A stretch of 64,000 nt of DNA from Acerihabitans sp035013185 (GTDB taxonomy: Bacteria; Pseudomonadota; Gammaproteobacteria; Enterobacterales; Enterobacteriaceae): NCBI RefSeq assembly GCF_035013185.1, contig NZ_JAYGJO010000011.1, positions 100,587 to 164,586 on the forward strand, read 5' to 3'. Both the position numbers and the translations under genes were made by a program. The notes beneath the pieces were generated by a model that searched no databases, had not been told where the DNA came from, and saw only the letters and a program-made list of their open reading frames with translations. Each line of letters begins with the position of its first letter. The first letter of the stretch is position 1. Of this stretch, positions 25,220 to 34,164 are shown one piece after another.

Positions 25220-27205
25220 TCATTGGCGTGGTTCTATCAGGATCCGCACATCAAAAGGCGCCAGCAGCAACTCGCCCGCGACCGGTTCGCCGGTGAACGC
25301 GTCATAACGGCTGTATTCCGTCAGGGCAACCGTTTTATTTTCTTTTGACAGGTTGAGTACAAACAGGACACGTTTGTCTTGATCACTGCGGATAGAAAGC
25401 TCAACGTCTCGGGGCAGGTCAGGGCAAAATTCGATGGCACACGCGCGGATAATTGGGGCAAAAAACCGCTGGTAACCCCTATCATCGAGCACCGTTCCGA
25501 TATAATAAACCTGCCCTTTGCCAAACGCATTGACCGTAACCGCCGCCTGGCCGCTAAAGTAGTCGCTGGCATAACAGCCGAGGATGGTGGCGGTGGTAGG
25601 CTCCACGATATCACACCACTGGGAACAGCCCACCATCTCTGCCCCTAACCTGATTTGCTGCCGATCGTGTCCAACCGGATCGTATTCTGCTACCCGAACA
25701 CCTGCGAGGCGACTTAACAAGCCCGGCAGGTCATCCGGCTGGCAAACATTATTGTCATGCTTAACCCCCGAGCGCGTGGTCAACACCACGATTCCGCCGG
25801 CGGTGACAAAACGTTCCAGCGTCGCTACCACGGTGGCATTTTCAAGGAACAGATAAGGGGCAATGACGATTTTATAATCATCAATACGCTCAAGCCAATT
25901 GATAACGTCGATACCAATCCCTTGCTGCACCAGCACTCGATGCAACTGTTTAACGTTATTAAAATAATTGAAACCATCGCATTGTGGTTGAACCGTAAAG
26001 GCATTCAACTGTTGGTGGGAAAACAGGATGGCAACATCGTTGTGCAGTTGGGTGCCATCAATCACCTCGGCGAGTCGGGCCACTTCTTGGGAAAACTGGC
26101 TAAACTCTCGTAGCCGTCGGCCGGGATGGCCATGGTGATCCAGTAACCCATGCCAGAACTGTTCGGCACCCACGCGAGCGGTACGCCAGCGAAAATTGAC
26201 CACAACATCGGCGCCTCGGGAGATGCTTTGCCAGGCATAGGCGCGGATCATGCCAGGGAAAGGTGCCCGCGACATCGGATGCCAGCACCCCGGCGTTCCA
26301 CTGAGCTGTTCCATCACCCAAAAATTCCGACGTTTTACCCCGCGGGTTAAATCCAGTGTCAACGCACCATGATAGATATTGGCCTTCTCATCATGTTGTA
26401 AATCAGTGCTGGGATAATAATCCACCGCAGCAAAATCCATCGAGGCAAACAGATCGTAATAGTCACCCACCACCGGATAGCCCCACAGATTATGGGTAAT
26501 AAAATGATCGGGGCAATACTGGCGTATCAACTCTGCCTGAAAACGGTTGAAATCCGCTGCTGAATCAGAAGTGAAACGACAAAAATCGAGTAATAACGAG
26601 GGGTTTTGATAAGGTGAACCGCCCAGTGGTGTGGTCACTTGCGACCATGAACCGTATTCACCGCTCCACACCACCGTGCCCCATTGATGATTCAGGTTGG
26701 ATAATGCGCCATATTTTCGTTGCAGCCAGGTGGTGAATGCGCGACGGCAATGTTCGCAATGGCAATCATTGGCCACAATTTCATTATCGGTTTGCCAGCC
26801 AATCACCGCTGGATGGTCGGCATAATGCTGCGTAAGCTGTTCAATGATCCGTTGTGCACACTGACGTAATGACGGGCTGTTATAACAGCGGTGGCAACGA
26901 ACGCCAGGATAAACCCGTTGCTGTTGATGATTGACCGGCAAGACATCGGGATACTGTTCCACCAGCCAGCGGGGCGGTGCCGCCGTAGGGGTGCCGATAA
27001 CCACCTTGATATTCTGGGCGTGAAACAGTGAAATTGCCTCATCCAGCCAGGTAAAATCAAAGCGACCTTCCGTCGGCTCAAGCCGTGACCAGGCAAATTC
27101 CGCCAATCGCACCAGACTGATGCCCGCTGATTTCATGGCCAGAGCATCTTGTGCCCAAAGGGCAGGGTCCCAATGTTCCGGATAATAGTCGACGCCTACC
27201 TGCAT
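25220..27205 (-). CDS. beta-galactosidase, glycoside hydrolase family 42
   Basis: A 661-residue cytoplasmic GH42 enzyme. It opens MQVGVDYYPEHW, typical of the family. The acid/base Glu is in WQTDNEIV and the nucleophile Glu in FWVMEQLSG. Cys residues in VRCHRCYN and CHCEHC could hold the structural zinc of several GH42 members. The trimerisation and C-terminal beta domains are complete. The start at 27205 has GGGGG upstream. As last gene of a sugar ABC operon it would hydrolyse imported beta-galactosides such as galacto-oligosaccharides or lactose. Confidence 0.9.
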   Translation of the reverse strand: MQVGVDYYPEHWDPALWAQDALAMKSAGISLVRLAEFAWSRLEPTEGRFDFTWLDEAISLFHAQNIKVVIGTPTAAPPRWLVEQYPDVLPVNHQQQRVYPGVRCHRCYNSPSLRQCAQRIIEQLTQHYADHPAVIGWQTDNEIVANDCHCEHCRRAFTTWLQRKYGALSNLNHQWGTVVWSGEYGSWSQVTTPLGGSPYQNPSLLLDFCRFTSDSAADFNRFQAELIRQYCPDHFITHNLWGYPVVGDYYDLFASMDFAAVDYYPSTDLQHDEKANIYHGALTLDLTRGVKRRNFWVMEQLSGTPGCWHPMSRAPFPGMIRAYAWQSISRGADVVVNFRWRTARVGAEQFWHGLLDHHGHPGRRLREFSQFSQEVARLAEVIDGTQLHNDVAILFSHQQLNAFTVQPQCDGFNYFNNVKQLHRVLVQQGIGIDVINWLERIDDYKIVIAPYLFLENATVVATLERFVTAGGIVVLTTRSGVKHDNNVCQPDDLPGLLSRLAGVRVAEYDPVGHDRQQIRLGAEMVGCSQWCDIVEPTTATILGCYASDYFSGQAAVTVNAFGKGQVYYIGTVLDDRGYQRFFAPIIRACAIEFCPDLPRDVELSIRSDQDKRVLFVLNLSKENKTVALTEYSRYDAFTGEPVAGELLLAPFDVRILIEPRQ

Positions 27206-27274
27206 TATCGCCCCCACACGTGTTCGTTTACGCACCCAATAGCCCGAGCGTGCGCGTTCACAATAATATTGATA

Positions 27275-28126
27275 TCAGCCTTTAGTGGCGCCGAAGGTCA
27301 GACCCGCAATAAAATATTTCTGCATGGCGAAAAACATCAATACCGACGGCAGTGCGGCCAATAATGAACCGGCCGACACCAGATTCCAGGCGGTAGTCCA
27401 CTGGCCTTTTAACCCGGCAACACCGATGGTTATCGGCGCGGCCGCATCCCCTTGCGTGAGACACAGCGCCCAAAAATAATCATTCCAAACAAAAGTGAAA
27501 ACCAGGATCGCCAGGGCGGCCAGTGCTGGACCGATCAACGGCAATACGATTTGATAAAATAACTGCCATTCCGACGCGCCCTCAACCCGCGCAGCTTCGA
27601 ATAATTCATACGGCAGTTCTTTGATAAAATTACGTAGAAATAGCGTACAAAACCCGGTTTGAAAGGCGATATGAAACATAATTAGCCCCTCAACCGTATT
27701 GTATAACCCCATTTTTAAGGTTAAATCCCGAACCGGGATCATCAGGATTTGTATCGGCACGAAGTTGCCAGCCACAAAGGTGGCCAAAATAGCGGTATTG
27801 CCTTTAAAGGGATAGGTTGCCAAGGCAAAACCCGCCGTGGCGGAAAGGGCTATGGCTCCGAATACCGACGGAAAGGTAATCAGACAACTGTTCCAGAAAT
27901 AATGAAGCATCGGCGAATCAACCAACACAGTGCGGTAATTCTCGATGAATGAAAAGTTTTTTGGCCAACCCCAATAGTTCCCTTGCATCAGCTCTTGGGA
28001 GGAACGCACCGAGGTCAACATCACGGCCAATAAGGGCAATAACCAAACAATCAGCGCCAGTGGCAATGACAGTTTATATAACCATCGATTCGTCGGTTTC
28101 CATTTGTCTATCGGCAACGGATACAT
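27275..28126 (-). CDS. carbohydrate ABC transporter permease, MalG type
   Basis: A 283-residue inner-membrane protein with six membrane segments and the EAA coupling loop (ELFEAARVEGASEWQLFYQIVLPLIGPAL). It pairs with the MalF-type permease encoded 14 bases upstream. It ends with the MalG-like KYFIAGLTFGATKG. Order in the transcript is ATPase, binding protein, permease, permease, GH42. Confidence 0.9.
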   Translation of the reverse strand: MYPLPIDKWKPTNRWLYKLSLPLALIVWLLPLLAVMLTSVRSSQELMQGNYWGWPKNFSFIENYRTVLVDSPMLHYFWNSCLITFPSVFGAIALSATAGFALATYPFKGNTAILATFVAGNFVPIQILMIPVRDLTLKMGLYNTVEGLIMFHIAFQTGFCTLFLRNFIKELPYELFEAARVEGASEWQLFYQIVLPLIGPALAALAILVFTFVWNDYFWALCLTQGDAAAPITIGVAGLKGQWTTAWNLVSAGSLLAALPSVLMFFAMQKYFIAGLTFGATKG

Positions 28127-28140
28127 AGCAACAACCTCGC

Positions 28141-29019
28141 CTATTGAGATTCAGAACGCAATAAATGCCGTAATTGATAAGTAATGAAAACCGCCATAAT
28201 CATAAATAACACCACGGCAATGGCGGCTGAATAACCAAATCGGAAATATTTGATAGACTGGTCATACATGAAATAAGCCAATACGGTGGAACTGTCATAA
28301 GGGCCACCGCCGGTCATTACCGCAATCAGGTCGAAGCTGCGTAATGCACCGATCACCGTCAGGGTGATCGACATAAAGGTGGCAGGACGCAACTGTGGTA
28401 ATACCACATGCCACAGCAGTGACCATCCCTTAGCCCCTTCCATACGCCCGGCTTCAATGATTTCCGGGTTTATTCCGGTCAAACTGGTCAAATATAAAAT
28501 CATGCAAAAAGGAATTTGCGGCCAGAGTGCGGCAAAGATTACGCCAAATGTGGCGTAATCTTCATTACCCAACACCGGGATACCATGGCCGACGATCAGC
28601 TTTAGCAGGCCAAAACTGGGATCGAAAAACCAGCTAAAAACCAAGCCGACCACCACACCGGACAGCACAAAGGGGGCAAAAAATAGCGACTTGGCCAGGC
28701 GAATGCCCGTCACCTTTTGATTAAGGTAAAGCGCCATGGCCAGGCCGATAGGCGGCGCTGACATAAACAGCAGCAGCCAAATAATATTATTTTTCAGTGC
28801 AGTATAAAATGTGTCTGTCTGGAATAACTCCTGATAGTTGGCTATGCCAATAAAAACCTTATCCGTTACACCGTCCCAACGATAGAAACTCAGTATGATG
28901 CTACTGAATATCGGATAAATGACGTAGAGGCTGAACACCACACAGGCCGGCAGCAGGAAAAAAAAAGCGGCTCGACGGCGGCGTTGCGCCAAAACGGATA
29001 TTCCTGCTTTTTTGACCAT
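28141..29019 (-). CDS. carbohydrate ABC transporter permease, MalF type
   Basis: A 292-residue membrane protein with a basic N-terminus (QRRRRAAFFFLLP) and the EAA loop INPEIIEAGRMEGAKGWSLLWHVVLPQLRPA. Six membrane segments are visible. It joins the MalG-type partner to form the channel for the sugar importer. AAGGATC precedes the ATG. Confidence 0.9.
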   Translation of the reverse strand: MVKKAGISVLAQRRRRAAFFFLLPACVVFSLYVIYPIFSSIILSFYRWDGVTDKVFIGIANYQELFQTDTFYTALKNNIIWLLLFMSAPPIGLAMALYLNQKVTGIRLAKSLFFAPFVLSGVVVGLVFSWFFDPSFGLLKLIVGHGIPVLGNEDYATFGVIFAALWPQIPFCMILYLTSLTGINPEIIEAGRMEGAKGWSLLWHVVLPQLRPATFMSITLTVIGALRSFDLIAVMTGGGPYDSSTVLAYFMYDQSIKYFRFGYSAAIAVVLFMIMAVFITYQLRHLLRSESQ

Positions 29020-29057
29020 AAACGGCGATCCTTATTGAGACAATGGGTATTATCGGG

Positions 29058-30293
29058 TTATTTCAGCTTGTATATACGTTGCCGGGTTTTTTCCAGATGG
29101 GCCAATATGTCATCTATTTTCTCCGGATCGCTCATAAAGCGTTGCATACCTTTCATCCCTTCGTCAGCCATCTCTTTGGTCATATCGCGATCGTAAAACT
29201 GGGCAATGCCGCCGGTAGTCGACGAGAGAATATCAAAACCCGTTTTGGCTATCGGATCGGTTGGCACCGGCGCCAGATTATTCGCCGGCAGCGAACCAAA
29301 AGCATCGGCAAGCTGTGCATTGATCGCCGGCTTACTCACAAAGGCCAGGAAACGGCGCGCGTCAGGCTTATTTTTGGCTTTCGCCGGGATGTTTAGGCAT
29401 TCGGCCGCGCCATCTTCTGCCACCGGAATCGATTTATCGATGATCGGGAAGCGGAAAAAGCCGGTATTTGTTTTAACTTCTGGCGCAATACCCGCAGAAA
29501 AGAAAGTTCCCATTAAGATCATGCCGCCCTGCCCCTGATTATATAAAGGGAGCGACGAGTCAAAGGAGTAAGATAGCGCGTTATCAATGAAATAATGATT
29601 GTCGATTAATTTTTTCCATTCGGCATACACCCGTTTGACCCGTGGATCGGTATAAGGTATTTCGCCGCGCATCAGTTTCATATGGAAATCATAGCCATTG
29701 AGCCGAAAATCCAGGTAATCAAACCATCCCGCCAACGTCCATGAGTCACGGCCCCCGACCAAAATGGGGGTAATACCGGCCGCCTTGAGTTTTTGACAGG
29801 CATCGAGGAACGCTTGCCAGGTCACCGGCACCTCTTTAATACCGGCTTTGGCAAACACATCTTTGCGATAAAATACGCCCCAGGCGTAATAATCGGTAGG
29901 AACGGCATACTGTTTGCCATTATATGATGACGCACCTTTTAGCGACGCGAACTGTTTATCCCAGCCATTGGCCGTCCAGTCGCCGGAGATATCTTCAAGC
30001 AAACCACGGCTGGCGTAATATGCCATCCGCTCACCTTCATGCCATCTGATAATATCGGGCGCCATGGTGGTAAGCCAAGCGGGCAACTGGACTTTATAGG
30101 TCTCTTCTTCAACAAAGGCAGAATTAACCTTAACATCGGGATTTTCCCGTTGAAATTCGCTAATAACTTTTTCCCATATGACACGCTGACTGGCACCTTT
30201 GAACGCGATATTGACGTTAAGTGTACCGGCGTTGGCCATGGTGGCGAGGGCCAGTGTTGCCCATAGCATGGAATAGCGACATACATTATTCAT
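29058..30293 (-). CDS. extracellular sugar-binding protein, family 1
   Basis: A 411-residue periplasmic solute-binding protein. The ATG at 30293 has AGGAGAG upstream and opens a signal peptide ending near MANA-GTL. The mature protein shows VIWEKVISEFQRENPDVKVN, DIIRWHEGERMAYYASRGLLEDIS, NGKQYAVPTDYYAWGVFYRKDVFAKAG and GQGGMILMGTF, typical of maltose/oligosaccharide-type binding proteins. It lies between its ATPase and permease genes. Ligand not readable from sequence; beta-galactosides are inferred from the GH42 gene. Confidence 0.9.
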   Translation of the reverse strand: MNNVCRYSMLWATLALATMANAGTLNVNIAFKGASQRVIWEKVISEFQRENPDVKVNSAFVEEETYKVQLPAWLTTMAPDIIRWHEGERMAYYASRGLLEDISGDWTANGWDKQFASLKGASSYNGKQYAVPTDYYAWGVFYRKDVFAKAGIKEVPVTWQAFLDACQKLKAAGITPILVGGRDSWTLAGWFDYLDFRLNGYDFHMKLMRGEIPYTDPRVKRVYAEWKKLIDNHYFIDNALSYSFDSSLPLYNQGQGGMILMGTFFSAGIAPEVKTNTGFFRFPIIDKSIPVAEDGAAECLNIPAKAKNKPDARRFLAFVSKPAINAQLADAFGSLPANNLAPVPTDPIAKTGFDILSSTTGGIAQFYDRDMTKEMADEGMKGMQRFMSDPEKIDDILAHLEKTRQRIYKLK

Positions 30294-30309
30294 AATCTCT
30301 CCTGGGGAG

Positions 30310-31461
30310 TTATTGCAGTTGTGGAACTGCACGACCATCAGCGGTAAAAAGATGGCAGTGTTGCGCGGGAACCAACATCTGTATTTTGTCATTAGGGCGA
30401 GCAGCGCTATTACCCTGAACTTTAACCATCAAAGAAGAACTTGCCTGCCCGCCCTCGGCGTCATTGCAATGTAAATAGGTTTGTTCCCCAAGGCGTTCAA
30501 CCAGTGAAATTGTTCGGTTCAAAACGGAATCAGCGGTCTGGGGTATGCCGGGGTCTACCATGCCCAGATGCTCGGGCCGAATGCCGAGTGTCACCGACTG
30601 GCCTACCGTTAAATTGACACTGGACTGGCGTGTGCTGACATATTCGTTTGATGAGGTTAACCGCACGCCAACGCCATCGTGGTGAATATCTACCACACTG
30701 GCGTCAAGAAAATTCATCTGCGGCGAGCCAATAAAACCGGCGACAAAGCGGCTATTAGGATGATGATATAATTCAAGCGGCGCACCCACTTGAGCCACGC
30801 TGCCGAACTGCTCGACGTTGCTACCCGCATTGAGTAATACGATTTTATCCGCCAAGGTCATGGCTTCTATCTGATCGTGGGTCACGTAGATGGTACTGGC
30901 TTGAGCAAAATGGGCGTGGATACGCGCAATTTCCAGGCGCGTTTTGCCGCGCAACGTGGCATCCAAATTGGATAAGGGTTCGTCAAACAAAAATACCCCG
31001 GGTTCGCGCACAATCGCTCGGCCAATCGCCACCCGTTGACGCTGTCCGCCGGACAACGATTTAGGTTTGCGATCCAGCAAGCTGTCCAACTGCAAAATAG
31101 CGGCGGCTTCATTGACGCGCCGCTGAATTTCCGCTGGCGGTGTTTTGGCGATCTTCAGACCAAAACCGATATTTTCCGCCACGGTCATATGAGGAAACAA
31201 GGCGTAGCTTTGAAAAACCATTGCTACGCCGCGCTGTGCCGGCGCGACTTCATTCACGCGCTGTCCGCCAATGGCAATCTCACCGCTTGAAGGGTCTTCC
31301 AATCCGGCGATAATCCGCAATAACGTTGATTTACCGCAGCCAGAGGGACCGAGGAATACACAGAACTCATGGTTTTCGATCTCCAGGTCAACATTGCGCA
31401 GGATAATGGGCCCACTGTCTCCATACGTCTTGGTCACACTGCGTAAACTGATGGCTGCCAC
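30310..31461 (-). CDS. sugar ABC transporter ATPase, MsmK/UgpC type
   Basis: A 383-residue ATPase with Walker A GPSGCGKST, signature LSGGQRQRVAIGRA, Walker B VFLFDEPLSNLD and switch His in YVTHDQIEAMTLA, followed by a C-terminal TOBE-like regulatory domain with GIRPEHLGMV. It is the first gene of the operon, next to the divergent lacI-type gene. A dedicated ATPase inside the operon means this importer need not borrow one. Confidence 0.9.
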   Translation of the reverse strand: MAAISLRSVTKTYGDSGPIILRNVDLEIENHEFCVFLGPSGCGKSTLLRIIAGLEDPSSGEIAIGGQRVNEVAPAQRGVAMVFQSYALFPHMTVAENIGFGLKIAKTPPAEIQRRVNEAAAILQLDSLLDRKPKSLSGGQRQRVAIGRAIVREPGVFLFDEPLSNLDATLRGKTRLEIARIHAHFAQASTIYVTHDQIEAMTLADKIVLLNAGSNVEQFGSVAQVGAPLELYHHPNSRFVAGFIGSPQMNFLDASVVDIHHDGVGVRLTSSNEYVSTRQSSVNLTVGQSVTLGIRPEHLGMVDPGIPQTADSVLNRTISLVERLGEQTYLHCNDAEGGQASSSLMVKVQGNSAARPNDKIQMLVPAQHCHLFTADGRAVPQLQ

Positions 31462-31486
31462 TGATATACTCCCTCAACCGGTCATG

Positions 31487-31498
31487 GTTTAACGTTAA
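31487..31498. promoter_or_regulatory. LacI-type operator candidate
   Basis: TTTAACGTTAAA is a perfect 12-base palindrome with the central CG typical of LacI-family operators. It lies 26 bases before the ABC operon start and 71 bases before the divergent lacI-type gene, so it could control both. Confidence 0.6.
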
Positions 31499-31568
31499 AT
31501 CAAGTGATAAGATAAAAAACCGGTCCAGATCGCATTTTGCGAATTTCACTTATGCGAGTTTAGAAACC

Positions 31569-32585
31569 ATGTCGACAATTAAGCAGGTAGCGGTCCTCGC
31601 GGGCGTTACGCCAACGACGGTTACCAATGTCCTACGCGGCCGCGGCCGGGTCAGTGAGGCAACCCGTCAACGCGTGTTGGCCGCTGTAGCCGAACAGGGC
31701 TATCGTCCCAATCTTAACGCGCGCGCCTTGGTTGAGCGTAAGTCCCCCACGCTGGCGCTGATGCTCAGTTGTATTACCAACCCCTTTTATCCGGAATTTT
31801 CGCTGCATGCACACCTTGCGACCCGGCGCTGTGGCCGCTTTTTGCTGGTCTGTAATACGGATTATGAAAGTGATGGAGGGGTGCAGTTTCTCGAGGAGGT
31901 GGCGGGTTCTCTTTGCGACGGGGTATTGGTCGCGAATAGAGGCGGTCTCGATATAGATCAATTAATCGCGATGCAAGCGCGAGGGATCTCGGTGGTCATT
32001 AGCTGCTGGGAATCACCGGAACGGCACCCCGGCATCGCCTGCGTGGCGTTTGATGCAAAACGCGCGGGGGAAATGGCCACCGAGCATCTGATCGCATTAG
32101 GACATCAGCACATTGGTGCCATTATCGCCAGTCCGTTGGCGGGCATTCACGGCGGCCGGTATCAGGGTTATCTGGCTGCATTGAATCATGCCGGCCTGAT
32201 GGCCGACTCTCGCTATACCACGGTTTGTGTTGACTCTTTTGCCAGCGGCTATGAAGCCGCACGTAGCCTGCTGACCCAACATCCCGAGATTAGCGCATTA
32301 TTTGTCTCTAATGATTTGCCGGCGTTAGGTGTGCTCGATGCCGCAGCGGATCTCCAGATTGTGGTACCACAAAAATTATCGGTAGTCAGTATCACGGGTA
32401 TTGAGCTTGCCGGACAGTCTCGCCCCTCGTTAACCACAGTGGCCATACCCACGGCAGAAATGGCGGCACGCAGCATTGAATTGTTGCTCGAAATGATTGC
32501 GGATACACCGCCTTCGGCACCGATGATCTGTATTCCATCACTTACCCTGATGGCACGGCAATCAACGTCGCGACCCGCAGAGTAA
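31569..32585 (+). CDS. LacI-family regulator of the beta-galactoside locus
   Basis: A 338-residue repressor with the LacI helix-turn-helix (MSTIKQVAVLAGVTPTTVTNVLRGRGRVSEATRQRV), the hinge-helix region NLNARALVERKS and a periplasmic-binding-protein-like effector domain ending with the typical TTVAIPTAEMAARSIELLLEMI. It is divergent from the GH42/ABC operon and should answer to an imported or hydrolysed galactoside. Confidence 0.85.
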   Translation: MSTIKQVAVLAGVTPTTVTNVLRGRGRVSEATRQRVLAAVAEQGYRPNLNARALVERKSPTLALMLSCITNPFYPEFSLHAHLATRRCGRFLLVCNTDYESDGGVQFLEEVAGSLCDGVLVANRGGLDIDQLIAMQARGISVVISCWESPERHPGIACVAFDAKRAGEMATEHLIALGHQHIGAIIASPLAGIHGGRYQGYLAALNHAGLMADSRYTTVCVDSFASGYEAARSLLTQHPEISALFVSNDLPALGVLDAAADLQIVVPQKLSVVSITGIELAGQSRPSLTTVAIPTAEMAARSIELLLEMIADTPPSAPMICIPSLTLMARQSTSRPAE

Positions 32586-32671
32586 GGGGGATACGTCAGG
32601 TTGACACCGCCGCCCCGCGGCCTTAACCGCTAAGGGCAAGGCAGGAACGGCGGTGCAGATTTATCTCGCGG

Positions 32672-33532
32672 TTATCCCGCAACCGCCATACCCACGGTCA
32701 TATGCAGGCCATAAAACACCCCTCGGCCTAACAGTTCACCCGCCACCACCAGTACCAGACCGAGCGACATCGCCGCCATAGAGGCGTTGGCACGCCGCCA
32801 CATCGGCCAGATCCAACAGCCCAGCCCTAACGCCACCAACACCAGACGTAGTGCCATTAACAACCCGAACTGCGGCACCAAGGCCGATGCCTGCTGCACT
32901 GAGCTGGAAATCGTCGCCAGACCGGCGGCCTGCATCACCACGCTAGCCATACTGACCAGCAGCGCAGCGACGCTGATAAACAACAACGGTCGGCTACCCC
33001 GGATCTCTATTCCCGCCGCGCGCAACAACAACAACCCTAGCAACGGGCCACCGATAAACATCGTCAGGAAGAAATTCAGCGTGGTGTAACCGTTATTCCA
33101 CGTGGGGACCGTATCAATCTGGTATACCCGAGTCATGATATACACAAATACCAGTCCCAGCGCCATGGTTAACATCAACCACAGTCTTCCCAGTACCCGG
33201 GGCATTTTGCCCATGACCGCCAGCAACCAATAAATGCCCCCCACCGCAAAAAACAGCGACCCGCTGACGATTTCATTGCTTAGCGCGGAAGGCCCAACCC
33301 GATTAAGCGAGTTAAGTGCCCTGAGCGGACTGCCCAAATGCATCACCGACGCCAAGAAGGCCAGCCCCATCAACAGCCACAGGAAAAACATCCACCGGTG
33401 TAACCCCTGGTTTTGTCGAACGCTCAAATTACCGCCAAGCTGCGCCAACCCCATCACGATGATGCCACCCACCACACATTGTCCCAGCACCGTAAACAGT
33501 ATCAGGGGCCATTCAATCCATCCCGTTCCCAT
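32672..33532 (-). CDS. dmsC: DMSO reductase membrane anchor
   Basis: A 286-residue membrane protein with eight hydrophobic segments, matching DmsC: MGTGWIEWPLILFTVLGQCVVGG, LGSPLRALNSLNRVGPSALSNEI, and the end GRGVFYGLHMTVGMAVAG. It anchors DmsAB and oxidises menaquinol. GGAGG before the ATG at 33532 is an ideal ribosome binding site, and that ATG nearly abuts the dmsB stop. Confidence 0.9.
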   Translation of the reverse strand: MGTGWIEWPLILFTVLGQCVVGGIIVMGLAQLGGNLSVRQNQGLHRWMFFLWLLMGLAFLASVMHLGSPLRALNSLNRVGPSALSNEIVSGSLFFAVGGIYWLLAVMGKMPRVLGRLWLMLTMALGLVFVYIMTRVYQIDTVPTWNNGYTTLNFFLTMFIGGPLLGLLLLRAAGIEIRGSRPLLFISVAALLVSMASVVMQAAGLATISSSVQQASALVPQFGLLMALRLVLVALGLGCWIWPMWRRANASMAAMSLGLVLVVAGELLGRGVFYGLHMTVGMAVAG

Positions 33533-33533
33533 G

Positions 33534-34154
33534 TTACACCTCCCTCGGATTAGCCAGGTACCCGGTAGTGTCCGAGCACGGTCGACTATTGGCATTCGGC
33601 TTAATCACCAGGCATGGTTTGGTAAACCGCGCCTCGGGCAAGGGAGCCACTTGGTCGAGCGTACCATAACGTTTGCGCAGCTCCTCGATCGGCCCAAAAT
33701 CCAGTGCGCGTAATGGGCAGGATTCGACACAGATCGGTTTTTCCCCGACCGCCAAACGTTCATGGCAACCATCGCATTTTGTCATATGCCCTTTCTTCTG
33801 GTTGAACTGCGGCGCGCCATAAGGGCAAGCCATATGGCAGTAACCACAACCAATGCAGATAGCTTCATTGATCACCACCAGCCCATCCTCACGCTTATGC
33901 ATGGCGCCACTTGGACACACTTTGACGCAGGCCGGATCTTCACAATGGTTGCAGGCAATCGACAGGTAATAGCTAAAAACATTCTGATGCCAACTGCCAT
34001 CAGTGTCTTGCTGCCAATCACCACCGGCATATTCGTAGATTCGCCGAAAACTGACGTCTGGACCCAAATCTTTGTAGTCTTTACACGCCAGTTCGCAGGT
34101 TTTGCAGCCGGTACACCGGCTTGAATCAATATAAAATCCATATTGCGTAGCCAT
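33534..34154 (-). CDS. dmsB: DMSO reductase iron-sulfur subunit
   Basis: A 206-residue ferredoxin-like subunit with four Cys groups for four [4Fe-4S] clusters: CTGCKTCELACK, CNHCEDPACVKVCP, CIGCGYCHMACP and CDGCHERLAVGEKPICVESCP. It opens MATQYGFYIDSSRCTGCKTC, close to E. coli DmsB. It carries electrons from the anchor to the molybdenum subunit. Order dmsA-dmsB-dmsC, tightly spaced. Confidence 0.95.
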   Translation of the reverse strand: MATQYGFYIDSSRCTGCKTCELACKDYKDLGPDVSFRRIYEYAGGDWQQDTDGSWHQNVFSYYLSIACNHCEDPACVKVCPSGAMHKREDGLVVINEAICIGCGYCHMACPYGAPQFNQKKGHMTKCDGCHERLAVGEKPICVESCPLRALDFGPIEELRKRYGTLDQVAPLPEARFTKPCLVIKPNANSRPCSDTTGYLANPREV

Positions 34155-34164
34155 CGACTACTCC

